53,759 nt of DNA from an uncultured Clostridia bacterium (GTDB taxonomy: Bacteria; Bacillota; Clostridia; TANB77; CAG-508), in NCBI GenBank assembly GCA_944390365.1, contig CALXPW010000006.1:1-53759 (forward strand), read 5' to 3'. The translations under genes were made by a program, and so were the position numbers. The stretch's first letter is position 1. Each line of letters starts with the position of its first letter. Shown here one piece after another: positions 1-8,959 of this stretch. The notes under the pieces are model-generated. The model had not been told where the DNA came from and searched no databases. It was given only the letters and a program-made list of their open reading frames with translations.

Positions 1-1409
1 ATGAAAATAGTGGTAAAAAGGAAATTTTTTTATTGGCTAACCATCAGTAATTTCCTATACATAGTAATACTAATAATCTTAGCAACAGTAACAATAAACA
101 TAGCATTTGGAGAGGATGGACTAATTGCAAGGGCACAGCAGGCAAAGGAATTAACAGAGCAGGCTACAAAAGATGAGCAAGAGGCATTAAATAGCTTGAT
201 AGACCAGTATGATTCTATAATATCAGGAAATGGAACAACACCAGAGGAGCCAGAAGAGCCAAAAACTCCAATAGAAGAAATAAAAGGACAAATCCAAGAT
301 GACACATTAAAAGTAGAAAATGTACCAATCGATAGTGATGGGGAAAATCCGGATGCAACAGGAACAATATATGTGCCAGGAGGATTTGGAATAGATGAAG
401 ATTCTCCCAACGATATAAATGATGGAATAGTAATAAGTAGTGCAGATGACAGTCAGCAATTTGTGTGGATACCAGTAAGTAGTGAAGAATTAGGAGAGAT
501 GTATGTTGAAGCACCTGGTACTGAATTAAGTAGCAATGCAGAAGAAGGATTTGAAGTAACAGTAACCACGGATGTGTATAGTAAGTTTAGAATTGACGGA
601 ACAGGAGAAGTAGGGGATACAAACATATACAAGCCAGGTACTAATGCAGAGCGAGAACCAGACATATTGACATCAACATATACATATGAAGGTATGGAAG
701 GAGACGCAACAGTATCAAATTTAGGAATAATCAAAAATATGTTTGCTACAGAACTAGCCCAATATGGTATTAGTTCTAGTTCATCAGATGCGCAGGTTTT
801 AAATGCTTGGGCTCAGATGTTAGTAGATGAATATAATGAAACATATGAAAGTATAAAGCAATATGGAGGATTCTATATAGGGCGATATGAAATATCAGGA
901 AGTGTGGAAAGTCCAACAGTAGTGCAAGGAGGAACAGTATTAACAGCAGATTCATCAGCAGCAGAAAATTGGTATGGACTAAAGAAAGCATGTAATAATA
1001 TAGTAAATAATGATAAGGTAAAAAGTGAAATGATATATGGAAACCAGTGGGATAGAGTGTTGAGCTGGTTGGTAGAAACAGGAGCAAAAACACAGGAACA
1101 AGTAGATAGTGACTCAAGTAGTTGGGGAAACTATAGTAATAGTTCAGGAGCAGCAGCAACAGATTCAGGCACGCCACAAACATCAGGGAAAAATCCAGCA
1201 TGGAAAGCAAATAATATCTACGACCTAGCTGGAAATTATTATGAGTTTACACAGTATGCGTTCAGCGAGAGCTCACGTATCGCTCGTGGGCGGTAATTAC
1301 CATGATTCTGGTTCCAACATTCCAGCTTATAGCCGGAAACTACGATACTCCGTGCAATTCCAACAGTAGGTTTTCATCTCGTGCAGTTTTGTATATCAGT
1401 AAAATTTGA
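1..1409 (+). CDS. Pilin-like surface protein with C-terminal FGE-sulfatase-like (C-type lectin fold) domain; read with two +1 shifts at CGG
   Basis: The first codon seen is the ATG at base 1, so the true start could lie upstream. Residues 10-35 form one hydrophobic helix followed by GEDGLIARAQQAKE, as in the pilin-like leader of many clostridial surface proteins. Residues 75-95 are a Pro/Glu linker. The C-terminal half (GGFYIGRYE about residue 290, YDLAGNYYEFT about 410) looks like an FGE-sulfatase domain. The zero frame stops at 1296, immediately after CGG at 1291. Reading CGGT (1291-1294) and then CGGA (1334-1337) as four-base codons restores the family ending: RG-x-NYHDSGSNIPAYS, then x-NYDTP, ending SRAVLYISKI and stopping at 1407-1409. 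This gives about 468 residues. The role is unknown; surface exposure is inferred. Simple pseudogenisation is the alternative, but both breaks fit the window-wide CGG pattern. Confidence 0.75.
1291..1294 (+). other. CGG +1 shift site 1 (CGGT)
   Basis: In-frame CGG preceded by GGG and followed directly by a zero-frame TAA formed from the next bases. Taking CGGT as one codon gives R-G-x-N-Y-H. The FGE-like family has RGG at this point, so glycine is the expected residue. Confidence 0.85.
1334..1337 (+). other. CGG +1 shift site 2 (CGGA)
   Basis: In-frame CGG after AGC in the frame restored by site 1. Reading CGGA as one codon gives YS-x-NYDTP and opens the frame to the conserved SRAVLYI ending. 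Arg is common in relatives at this position, so this site does not by itself favour Gly. Confidence 0.8.
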
Positions 1410-1411
1410 TA

Positions 1412-1450
1412 AAAATAGACATGGTATAACAAATATGCCATGCCTATTTT
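1412..1450 (+). terminator. Intrinsic terminator after the pilin/FGE-like gene
   Basis: Dyad with arms AAAATAG-CATGG-ATA and TAT-CCATG-CTATTTT directly after the restored stop at 1409 and ending in T-rich sequence. Its position fits the frame-restored stop better than the zero-frame stop at 1296. Confidence 0.75.
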
Positions 1451-1578
1451 ATTTATTTTATAAACAAGGATTTAAGTGTGTATCCAAAATTTTTGTAAAA
1501 AACATATAAAATAAATATAAAAAAATAAAAACATATGGTATAATAGAAAAGTAGTTAAAATCAATTGAAGGGAATGTG

Positions 1579-3264
1579 ATGTTTATGAAAAAATTACCAT
1601 ATGGAATAAGCAATTACGAAGAACTAGTAGAAGATGGATACTATTATATAGACAAAACAAAGTATATAGAAAAATTAGAAAATTTACCAGAAAAAAGAAT
1701 AATCTTTTTACGACCAAGAAAATTCGGAAAGACATTATTTACAAGTACTTTAGAGAACTATTATGACTTAAAAAAGATTGATAAGTTTGAAAAGCTATTT
1801 GGAAATGCATACATAGGAAAAAATCCAACAAACTTAAAAAATAAATATCACATATTAAAATTCAATTTTTCAGGAATAGATACATCAAATGAAGATAAAA
1901 CAATGAAAGGCTTCAAAGGGAAAATAGCATCATCAATTAAAACATTTGTAGAAAAATATGGTATGGACTTTTTTGTAAATATGCAGGATGAAGCAGAAGG
2001 AATTTTAGATAATTTAATAAAAGCATTCGGACTACAAAAACCAAATGAAAAGATATATGTAATAATAGATGAATATGACCACTTTGCGAACGAGTTATTA
2101 GGATTTAATACGAATCAATTCAAAAACTTAGTATCAAAAAACGGAAAAATAAGAAAGTGGTATGAAATACTAAAAGAAGGTACAGAAAGTGTTATAGATA
2201 GAATATTTATAACAGGAGTAGCGCCAATAACACTAGATAGCTTGACATCAGGCTTTAACATAGGGTTAGATATAACGCAAAATGCAAAATTTAATGAAAT
2301 GATAGGATTTACAAAAGAAGAATTAGTAAAAATGATAGAAGATATAGGAATATCAAAAAAAGAGCAAGAAGAAATATTACCAATAATGAAAGAAAATTAT
2401 GATGGATATAAATTTTCACTTGAAGGAAAAGATAAGATATATAACTCAAATATGTGCTTGTATTTCTTAAATAGATATTTAGAACAAAAGAAAGTACCTA
2501 ATCAACTAATAGACGTAAATATAGCGAGTGACTACAGTAAATTAGGAAGAATGCTAGACCTATGTAAAGGAAATGAAAGAGAAAAAATAATAGAAAAAAC
2601 AATATCCGGAGAAGGAATAGTAGGGGAGATAACTGCAAAATTCAATCCAGCAATAGAATTTACAGAGAAAGACTTAGTATCAATGTTATTTTACTTAGGA
2701 TACCTAACAATAGCAGGAGAAGAGTTTGAGATGCCAGAATTAAAAATTCCTAATAGAGTAATGAAAGAGATATATTCGGAGTACTTTATGAAGATATTAA
2801 GCCAAAATGCGGATTTACAAATATCGGATAGTGATTATACAGAAATATTGAGAGAAATTGCTTTAGAGGGAAAAATAGATAAGCTTGTTGAACTAGCACA
2901 CAAATATTTAGAAAACTTATCTAATAGAGACTATGTTAAATTTGATGAGAAGTATATAAAACTAATATTCTATTGCATAGCAATAAACTTGAAAGTATTT
3001 AGACTAAAATCCGAGATGGAAGTACAAAGAAAGTATCCAGACATATTGCTAATACCAAAGGATAAAAGTAAAGATTATAAAGCAGTAATGATAGAATTTA
3101 AGTATTTAAAGAAAGAAGAATCAAATTTATTGCAAGAAAAACAAGATGAAGCAAAAAAGCAAATAGAAGAGTATGCAAAATTTGAAGAAATAAAGGAAAT
3201 ACCAAATTTAAATAAATATACTGTAGTAGCAGTAAATGATAAGATATACGTAGAAAAGATATAA
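1579..3264 (+). CDS. AAA-ATPase-like / PD-(D/E)XK nuclease domain protein
   Basis: About 561 residues. The N-terminus has the AAA-ATPase_like pattern: LPYGISNYEEL, YYIDKTKYI, then FLRPRKFGKT as a degenerate P-loop (GKT). IIDEYDHF is the Walker B-like segment, about residues 164-171. The C-terminal region (about 470-555) has the core of a PD-(D/E)XK nuclease: YPDILLIP, then MIEFKYLKKEE (ExK). This two-domain family is abundant and expanded in gut anaerobes; its function is not established and a selfish or defence role is often suspected. I chose ATG 1579, five bases after GAAGGGA; GTG 1576 and ATG 1585 are in frame. There is no in-frame CGG. It is flanked by its own terminators, so probably monocistronic. 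Confidence 0.85.
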   Translation: MFMKKLPYGISNYEELVEDGYYYIDKTKYIEKLENLPEKRIIFLRPRKFGKTLFTSTLENYYDLKKIDKFEKLFGNAYIGKNPTNLKNKYHILKFNFSGIDTSNEDKTMKGFKGKIASSIKTFVEKYGMDFFVNMQDEAEGILDNLIKAFGLQKPNEKIYVIIDEYDHFANELLGFNTNQFKNLVSKNGKIRKWYEILKEGTESVIDRIFITGVAPITLDSLTSGFNIGLDITQNAKFNEMIGFTKEELVKMIEDIGISKKEQEEILPIMKENYDGYKFSLEGKDKIYNSNMCLYFLNRYLEQKKVPNQLIDVNIASDYSKLGRMLDLCKGNEREKIIEKTISGEGIVGEITAKFNPAIEFTEKDLVSMLFYLGYLTIAGEEFEMPELKIPNRVMKEIYSEYFMKILSQNADLQISDSDYTEILREIALEGKIDKLVELAHKYLENLSNRDYVKFDEKYIKLIFYCIAINLKVFRLKSEMEVQRKYPDILLIPKDKSKDYKAVMIEFKYLKKEESNLLQEKQDEAKKQIEEYAKFEEIKEIPNLNKYTVVAVNDKIYVEKI

Positions 3265-3278
3265 AAGGACTATTAAAG

Positions 3279-3312
3279 AAAAAGATGGTACTAAAAGAAG
3301 TATCATCTTTTT
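3279..3312 (+). terminator. Intrinsic terminator
   Basis: Stem AAAAAGATG-TACT / AGTA-CATCTTTTT with a short loop, ending in a T-run 15 bases after the AAA-like gene stop. Confidence 0.8.
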
Positions 3313-3445
3313 AAATATGTTACAACAGTGTTACAGAAATATTAAAATAAAAATCATATCACTTTTTCTAATCTGTAATTGAAATACTTCCTAATGTATG
3401 CTATCATAAAATTGACAATAAAATAATCAAAAGAGAGGAAGCAAA

Positions 3446-4345
3446 ATGATAATAATAATTTTAGTATTGTTAATAATCTTACTTATTAGAATATATTATG
3501 AATTAAGAGTAGCAACATCAAAACTTCCAAAAGACGTATTTAGATATTACGATTTTTCGCAAGAAAAATTTATGGGAAGAGACATTTTTATTATAAAGCC
3601 ATTAAATCATGACGACTTATACGAACCAGAGGCAATACCAGAAAATCAAAAAGTAATATTATACATTCATGGTGGCTCGTATGTAGGAGAATTAGAAAAA
3701 TACCATTGGCACTTTTTTAAAGATATAATAAATGATACCAAGGCTACAATAATAGTACCGGATTATCCATTAACACCAGAAAACACATATATAGAGGCAT
3801 TTAATTTTATGCAACCTTTATATGAAAAAATTATAGAAAAAATAGGAGATAAAGAGTTAATCTTAATGGGGGACTCAGCTGGTGGAGGAATGTCGCTTGC
3901 ACTATACGAACAAAATGGAGAGCTAAAGAATAGATTACCAGATAAAACAATTTTAATATCACCATGGCTGGATGTAAGAATGGAAAATCCGTTGATAGAC
4001 ACAATAGATGATCCTGTACTAAAAAAACCGTTGCTAAAAATATCTGGTAAAAGATATGCTGGAAAAAATGGTATGAAAAGCTACCTTGTAAACCCTGTAC
4101 TTGGCCCAACAGATAAGCTAGCAAACATATACTTTCTATCTGGAACACGAGATATGCTAAATCCAGATGCAAAAGAGTTTGCACTAAAGAATAAGGAAAA
4201 AATAACTTGGTTAGAGTACGAAGGAGCAGTACACAATTTTGTTTTAATGAGCCACAAAAAGAAAAACATACATGCAAAAGATGGCTACAAAAAGGTAGTG
4301 GACATCATTCTAAACAAAGAAGAAAAAAACAACATTGTGGAATAA
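3446..4345 (+). CDS. Alpha/beta hydrolase, HSL-like esterase/lipase family
   Basis: 299 residues. An N-terminal hydrophobic segment (residues 2-17) suggests membrane anchoring. YIHGGSY (about residue 72) is the HGG oxyanion-hole motif of the hormone-sensitive-lipase-like family. GDSAGGG (about 142) holds the nucleophilic Ser; GTRDML supplies the likely catalytic Asp and GAVHNF the His. It probably hydrolyses an acyl ester, but the substrate cannot be read from the sequence. The start is preceded by AGAGAGGAAG. It is 23 bases upstream of an acyltransferase-like gene, and a membrane protein follows, so the three probably form one operon. Confidence 0.88.
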   Translation: MIIIILVLLIILLIRIYYELRVATSKLPKDVFRYYDFSQEKFMGRDIFIIKPLNHDDLYEPEAIPENQKVILYIHGGSYVGELEKYHWHFFKDIINDTKATIIVPDYPLTPENTYIEAFNFMQPLYEKIIEKIGDKELILMGDSAGGGMSLALYEQNGELKNRLPDKTILISPWLDVRMENPLIDTIDDPVLKKPLLKISGKRYAGKNGMKSYLVNPVLGPTDKLANIYFLSGTRDMLNPDAKEFALKNKEKITWLEYEGAVHNFVLMSHKKKNIHAKDGYKKVVDIILNKEEKNNIVE

Positions 4346-4368
4346 TATAATAAGATATAGGAGAAGAT

Positions 4369-5643
4369 ATGGAAAAATCAAAATATTGGAGAAGATTGGA
4401 CAATTCAGCAAAAATATTTCCGATTGCGTCAAGCAAAAAGTATAGTAGTGTGTTTAGATTATCTGCTGTGCTAAAAGAAAAAATAAATCCCAAAACACTT
4501 AAAAAAGCTGCTGAACTTACCTTAGAAAAACTTCCATCATTTAAGGTAAAACTAAAAAGAGGAGCTTTCTGGTATTACTTTGAAGAAAACAACAAAGAAA
4601 TTATAATAGAAAAGGAGAAAAATTATCCTTGCAAATATATAGACCCAATTACTAATAACGACTACTTGTTTAAAATTACATATTACGAAAATAAAATAAA
4701 TGTGGACATATTTCACTCTCTTACTGATGGAAATAGTGGGGTAGTATTTTTAAAGGAAATAGTGTATACATATTTAGAATTAGCACATCCAGAGGACTTT
4801 AGCACAAAACTAAGATTAGATAGAAAACTATCAAACAACACAGAGGATGATTATTTAAAAAATTACGATAAAAAGTCCAAAAAAGGAAAAGGTGGCAAGA
4901 GAGCATACATCTTAAAAGGTAGAAAATTGCCATTTGCTGCGATAGGTGTTATCCACGTAAATATAAATATAGAAGACTTAAAAGCAAAGGCAAAAGAAAA
5001 AGGGGTAACCGTAACCCAATACTTAACTGCTGTGATTATTTATGCAATATACAATACAAATTATCAAAAATATAATGAACAAAAGCCAATTAAAGTATGT
5101 ATACCAGTAGATTTACGAAAATATTTTAAATCAGAAACAGTAAGCAACTTCTTTAGTTATATAACGGTTCAAGCAGATATGAACACAAAAATGCTACAAA
5201 CTTTTGAGGCAATACTAAAATTTGTAAAGCAAAACTTTGAAACAATGCTAACCAAAGAAGAAATAAGCAAAACAATGTCTGCAAATGTAAAACTAGGAAA
5301 TAATGCATTTATAAAATCAATACCATTATTCCTAAAACTAGTAATTGTAAAACTAAGCTATATAGAAATAAGAAAATACACCACCACCACATTTTCTAAT
5401 ATAGGTAGAATAGGTATTATAGGAAAGTATCAAAAATATATAGACAAATTTTTAATGCTAATTGCACCCGAATCAGTAGAAAAAATAAAATGCTCAAGCT
5501 GTTCTTTCGAAAACAACTTAGTATTTACATTTACATCAACGTTAGAAAGCACAGAAATAGAGCAAGAATTTTGTAAGAAGCTAAAAGAAGAGGGCATAGA
5601 AATATCTGTAGAAGGGAATGGTGTGCATGACTTTATATCCTAA
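4369..5643 (+). CDS. Alcohol acetyltransferase / condensation-like acyltransferase
   Basis: 424 residues. HSLTDGNSG (about residue 116) is the HxxxDG catalytic motif of the CoA-dependent acyltransferase / condensation-domain superfamily. IPVDLRKYF (about 246) and a late SNIGRIG (about 345) match alcohol acetyltransferase-like members. The start ATG follows AGGAGAAG. It lies between the esterase-like gene and a membrane protein whose start overlaps its end by 26 bases. Together they suggest acyl transfer and hydrolysis on a lipid or cell-envelope substrate; this is an inference from neighbourhood only. Confidence 0.8.
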   Translation: MEKSKYWRRLDNSAKIFPIASSKKYSSVFRLSAVLKEKINPKTLKKAAELTLEKLPSFKVKLKRGAFWYYFEENNKEIIIEKEKNYPCKYIDPITNNDYLFKITYYENKINVDIFHSLTDGNSGVVFLKEIVYTYLELAHPEDFSTKLRLDRKLSNNTEDDYLKNYDKKSKKGKGGKRAYILKGRKLPFAAIGVIHVNINIEDLKAKAKEKGVTVTQYLTAVIIYAIYNTNYQKYNEQKPIKVCIPVDLRKYFKSETVSNFFSYITVQADMNTKMLQTFEAILKFVKQNFETMLTKEEISKTMSANVKLGNNAFIKSIPLFLKLVIVKLSYIEIRKYTTTTFSNIGRIGIIGKYQKYIDKFLMLIAPESVEKIKCSSCSFENNLVFTFTSTLESTEIEQEFCKKLKEEGIEISVEGNGVHDFIS

Positions 5644-6199
5644 AGTAAGAAATGTAAAAAAAGCAAGTTTAGCTAGCATAATAATGATTATACTTTCAGT
5701 AATAACAATAACAGTGTGTGTTATCGTAAACCTTTGCACCTCTACAAGGTATTTATGGTGCTTAATAGTAATTGCAGGTATAATTTATGCGTGGATTACA
5801 GCTATGTATTCTATACATAGAAATGTAAATATAGGTTCGAGTGTTACCTTGCAGTTTATAATAATTTCCATATTAACCATTGTTATAGACTTAATTTTTG
5901 ACTACAAAGGCTGGGCAATAAACATAGCTATTCCAATAATTATAATAATAGCAAATGTAACGATGCTAGTGCTTACAATTTGTAGTGTGAATAGGTATTA
6001 TAAATATGCAATTTACCAACTAATAATATTTGCATTTAGTATGATACCACTTGTAATTTACTTTGCGTTTGACAACGTAATAACAATGCCTGTACTTACA
6101 ATAATTTCAAGCTCAATAACACTTTTTACATTTGTAATGTCGCTAATATTGTGTGGAAGAAATATTGTAGAAGAATTAGATAGAAGATTGCATATGTAA
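5618..6199 (+). CDS. Polytopic membrane protein of the hydrolase/acyltransferase operon
   Basis: 193 residues, almost entirely hydrophobic with about six membrane segments. ATG 5618 sits three bases after GAAGGG inside the end of the acyltransferase gene, so translation is probably coupled; ATG 5627 is an alternative. It ends with a basic tail (EELDRRLHM). Integral membrane proteins of the DUF6320 type are commonly found next to such acyltransferases, but I cannot see that family's usual N-terminal Cys motifs here, so the assignment is left open. Confidence 0.75.
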   Translation: MVCMTLYPKVRNVKKASLASIIMIILSVITITVCVIVNLCTSTRYLWCLIVIAGIIYAWITAMYSIHRNVNIGSSVTLQFIIISILTIVIDLIFDYKGWAINIAIPIIIIIANVTMLVLTICSVNRYYKYAIYQLIIFAFSMIPLVIYFAFDNVITMPVLTIISSSITLFTFVMSLILCGRNIVEELDRRLHM

Positions 6200-6203
6200 T
6201 AAA

Positions 6204-6456
6204 TTTGCAAAAGGGGACGGGCTTAAATTGTAAAAAAATAGATATTTCTTTTGTTATAGTACAATAATATATTTTTTATTTTAGTCTCGGCCCTTTGGCA
6301 TCGTACAAACTGTACAAACTACACTTACGTTTCGTTTAACAGTTTGTAAACTTGTTGGTCCCCACCTTAAGCACTCCGACTAAAAGAAAAAATATATTAT
6401 TGTACTAAAAATGCTAAAATAATTTTTTACAATTTAAGCCCGACCCCTTTTGCAAA
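6204..6456. repeat. Hairpin element, family A copy 1
   Basis: 253-base element with 34-base terminal inverted repeats (one mismatch) starting TTTGCAAAAGGGGACGGG. Nested second arms (ACAATAATATATTTTTT and its complement) enclose a core running from CATCGTACAAACTGT through CGTTTCGTTTAACAG to GAGCACTC-like sequence. The core recurs at 36.1 kb with different arms. There is no coding potential. It looks like a MITE or structured RNA element. Confidence 0.85.
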
Positions 6457-6522
6457 AACTATTGAAAAACAAATGCAATTGTGATAATATAAGTGCATAA
6501 CCAATAAAGGAGGTTACGTATT

Positions 6523-6729
6523 ATGGCAAACTTAAGATTTAAGGAAGCATTTGAAGCCGTTTTCGATGAGAATGGCAACGTAAAACTCTGTGGACGGGAA
6601 GCTTGCAAGAGGCTGATTAAGGCTTGCATAGAGTTGGACCCGAAAACGTATTTCGGCAATCCTATTACTGGGAAGATTAACCTCAACAACTATCCCATTA
6701 TGAAAAAGCTTTACGACGAGCAAAAATAA
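6523..6729 (+). CDS. Small protein of foreign composition, uses CGG as a triplet
   Basis: 68 residues, no family recognised. A strong AAAGGAGGT precedes the ATG at proper distance. Codon use (GCC, CTC, CTG, CCG, GAC) is far richer in G+C than native neighbours. An in-frame CGG at 6598-6600 encodes Arg in LCGREACK; a +1 shift there would hit TGA within a few codons. It is bounded upstream by the family A element and downstream by three consecutive hairpins. This matches the self-contained cassette style of the 12.4-13.9 and 18.4-20.4 kb genes and suggests recent transfer, perhaps phage-derived. Confidence 0.65.
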   Translation: MANLRFKEAFEAVFDENGNVKLCGREACKRLIKACIELDPKTYFGNPITGKINLNNYPIMKKLYDEQK

Positions 6730-6736
6730 GAACCTG

Positions 6737-6839
6737 ACCCGACATAGCAATCAAAGATTGCAGTCGGGTACCCCAGAACCTTGTTGTCTTCTACAATAAG
6801 GCTTGATAGATGCCTGCTTCGAGAAATCGAGGCAGGCAT
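6737..6839 (+). terminator. Three consecutive hairpins after the small foreign gene
   Basis: Stem 1 ACCCGAC...GTCGGGT at 6737-6769; stem 2 CCTTGTTGT...ACAATAAGG at about 6776-6802; stem 3 ATGCCTGC...GCAGGCAT at 6810-6839, followed by TTTAG. The third alone would serve as a terminator. Three in a row suggests a structured 3' region or small RNA. Confidence 0.6.
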
Positions 6840-6893
6840 TTAGTATGAATGATAAAAAGAATTATGTCAATTAAACTTGTGCTAATAAATCTA

Positions 6894-6922
6894 TTGACAA
6901 TTTTATAAAAAATAAGTATAAT
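6894..6922 (+). promoter_or_regulatory. Sigma-A-type promoter of the 52-residue membrane protein
   Basis: TTGACA at 6894-6899 and TATAAT at 6917-6922 with 17-base spacing, 65 bases before the ATG at 6987. Confidence 0.85.
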
Positions 6923-6986
6923 TATATTTGTAAAATACAGAATATGCGTGTGCATTTTATAAAAGCATATATGTGAGGAGAAAAAT

Positions 6987-7145
6987 ATGATAGCTAAAAT
7001 ATGGAAAAAAGTACTATTTGCTATTTTAATTATTGCTTGTTTATTTAATGTAGTAAATAAGTTAGTTCATAAAGCATCATTAGACCAAGAACTACAAAGT
7101 TCAGCAGAATACATACAAGAAAAGCAAATAGAAAATGGTTTATAA
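6987..7145 (+). CDS. 52-residue single-pass membrane protein
   Basis: Starts at ATG 6987 after GTGAGGAG, with a consensus promoter upstream. Residues 4-26 are one hydrophobic segment; the remainder is a short charged tail (LDQELQSSAEYIQEKQIENGL). No family recognised. It lies directly upstream of rpmE, which has its own promoter, so the two are probably separately transcribed. A strong promoter and SD with native codon use make it a likely real gene. Confidence 0.65.
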   Translation: MIAKIWKKVLFAILIIACLFNVVNKLVHKASLDQELQSSAEYIQEKQIENGL

Positions 7146-7162
7146 AAACAAAAAAATAGGGC

Positions 7163-7191
7163 TTGAAAAAAACATAAATATATGTTATTAT
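7163..7191 (+). promoter_or_regulatory. rpmE promoter
   Basis: TTGAAA at 7163-7168 and TATTAT at 7186-7191, 17-base spacing, 46 bases upstream of the rpmE ATG. Confidence 0.65.
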
Positions 7192-7236
7192 ATAAAATAG
7201 CGTTTTTTAAAATAATAAAGAAGAGGTGAATACAAA

Positions 7237-7437
7237 ATGAAAGAAGGAATACATCCAAATTATACAGAAGCTACAATTACATGTGCTTGTGGTAATGTTA
7301 TGAAAACACATTCAACAAAACCAGATATAAAAGTTGATGTTTGCTCAAAATGCCATCCATTCTGGACAGGTAACTTAAAAAGAGAAACAACTGGTGGTAG
7401 AGCAGATAAATTCAAAAAGAAATATGGAATACAATAA
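7237..7437 (+). CDS. rpmE: Ribosomal protein bL31, zinc-binding form
   Basis: 66 residues, the normal length. MKEGIHPNY is the family start. Cys residues in CACG (16, 18) and CSKC (36, 39) are the zinc-binding set of the C+ type. HPFWTG and [12 protein letters not shown] are family signatures. RBS AAGAGGTG. It has its own promoter and terminator, so it is a monocistronic unit. Confidence 0.97.
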   Translation: MKEGIHPNYTEATITCACGNVMKTHSTKPDIKVDVCSKCHPFWTGNLKRETTGGRADKFKKKYGIQ

Positions 7438-7438
7438 T

Positions 7439-7469
7439 AAAAGGATAGCAAAAAAGCTATTCTTTTTTT
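7439..7469 (+). terminator. rpmE terminator
   Basis: AAGGATAGC / GCTATTCTT stem with A-rich loop and a run of seven T, directly after the stop. Confidence 0.9.
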
Positions 7470-7717
7470 GTCGAATTTTGACATACGATTTATATTGTAA
7501 TTCTAATAAAAATATGTTATATAAGTATATATAAATTTTTTCTAAATTTAATTCTGTCATATATTTATTTCTCTTAAAATTTTATCGACCTATTTATTTC
7601 AATTAAATATAAAGTTACGTATATAATAGTTTTATTTCTATACATACCCACTATATAGTTGAGTAGCAATAAAAATATATGGCACAATTTTAAACATTTT
7701 TAGTTGGAGGTGCATAT

Positions 7718-8584
7718 ATGAATGATTCAAAAGAAAATAATAGCAAAAGAAAAAATAAAATCTTATCTCCCAAAATGGACATAGTGTTTCAAGTATTATT
7801 TGGAGAAGTAGGAAGCGAGGAGATAACAAAAAGTTTTTTAGAAACAGTATTAGGAAGAAAAATCAAGAAAGTAGATTTGAGTAGGAATCCAATACTAAGA
7901 AGAATAAATACAAATGATAAAATGGGCATATTAGATGTAATAGTTCAGGTTGATGATGACGAAATTTGTAATATAGAAATGCAGGTAGCCAAAAGAGATG
8001 ATATAATACAGAGAATTTTATACTATTGGGCAAGAACTTATGTAAGAAATATTCATAAAAATGAAGAGTATAAAACTTTAAATAAAACAATAGGAATAAT
8101 AATAACAGATTTTAAGATAAATGAACTAAAAAGTTTAGGATATTTTACTAAATGGAAAATAATAGAAACAAATGAAAGAAAAGTAATATTGACAGATTAT
8201 TTTGAGTTGGATATAATTGAAATACCAAAAATATATGATAATATAACAAACAAAAGCGATAAACTTTTAGACTGGATATGTTTTCTGGACAATCCAACAT
8301 CAGGAAAGGTGGAAGATATTATGGAAAGTAACGAGGGTATAAGAAAGGCAAAGGAAAAACTAGAAGAATTAAGTGATGATGAGATAATGCAAAGACTAGC
8401 AGAATGGAAGGAAGCAGCAGAACATGATGAAGCATCAGCGCGAGGTACAGCAATGCGAGAGGGAATTGCTAAAGAGAAAAAAGAAATTGCAAGCAAAATG
8501 CTTGAAAAGGGAATAAAAATAGAGCTAATAAAAGAAATAACAGGTTTAACAGATAAAGAACTTACAGAATTGATAAATAAGTAA
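7718..8584 (+). CDS. Rpn family recombination-promoting nuclease / PD-(D/E)XK transposase-like protein
   Basis: 288 residues. SPKMDIVFQVLFG (residues 17-29) is the conserved start of the PDDEXK transposase family. GILDVIVQVDDDEICNIEMQ (about 69-88) holds the D...E-x-Q catalytic core, followed by RILYYWARTYV. The C-terminal half is charged and helical (KEKKEIASKMLEKGIKIE..ITGLTDKEL), as in Rpn proteins. The RBS TTGGAGGTG is well placed. The family produces DNA breaks and can promote RecA-independent horizontal transfer. It is a lone gene in an AT-rich stretch with no visible terminal repeats. Confidence 0.92.
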   Translation: MNDSKENNSKRKNKILSPKMDIVFQVLFGEVGSEEITKSFLETVLGRKIKKVDLSRNPILRRINTNDKMGILDVIVQVDDDEICNIEMQVAKRDDIIQRILYYWARTYVRNIHKNEEYKTLNKTIGIIITDFKINELKSLGYFTKWKIIETNERKVILTDYFELDIIEIPKIYDNITNKSDKLLDWICFLDNPTSGKVEDIMESNEGIRKAKEKLEELSDDEIMQRLAEWKEAAEHDEASARGTAMREGIAKEKKEIASKMLEKGIKIELIKEITGLTDKELTELINK

Positions 8585-8674
8585 AATTTTTTATAAATTT
8601 TTTTAATTGAATGAATTTTTATACATAAAAACCAAAAAACGTAGAATAATACAATAAAAAAGTGGATTGGTGTT

Positions 8675-8959
8675 ATGGATAAAAAAATTTATGAAGAATT
8701 AAATAAAAAGTTAGATAATTTAAATTATGCTTTAACAAAAAGCAAGGTTTTAGACCTAGTGGAACTTTTAGGCAATAAAAAGGAACTGCTTTTTAGAAAT
8801 ATCTGGACAGGAATTGTTAAAGGAATTGGAATAGGTATTGGTGTAACCATTATTACAGCAATAATTATTATAATATTGCAAAAGATTGTAACCTGGAACA
8901 TACCAGTAATAGGAGAATATATATCTGATATTGTAGATATAGTACAAAATAGTAAATAA
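8675..8959 (+). CDS. DUF5665-like small membrane protein
   Basis: 94 residues. The N-terminal 40 residues are charged and helical. RNIWTGIVKGIGIGIGVTII begins a glycine-patterned membrane helix (about 47-75), and the short tail VIGEYISDIVDIV resembles DUF5665 proteins of Firmicutes. The start codon follows TGGATTGGTGTT, a weak RBS. Function unknown. Confidence 0.7.
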   Translation: MDKKIYEELNKKLDNLNYALTKSKVLDLVELLGNKKELLFRNIWTGIVKGIGIGIGVTIITAIIIIILQKIVTWNIPVIGEYISDIVDIVQNSK

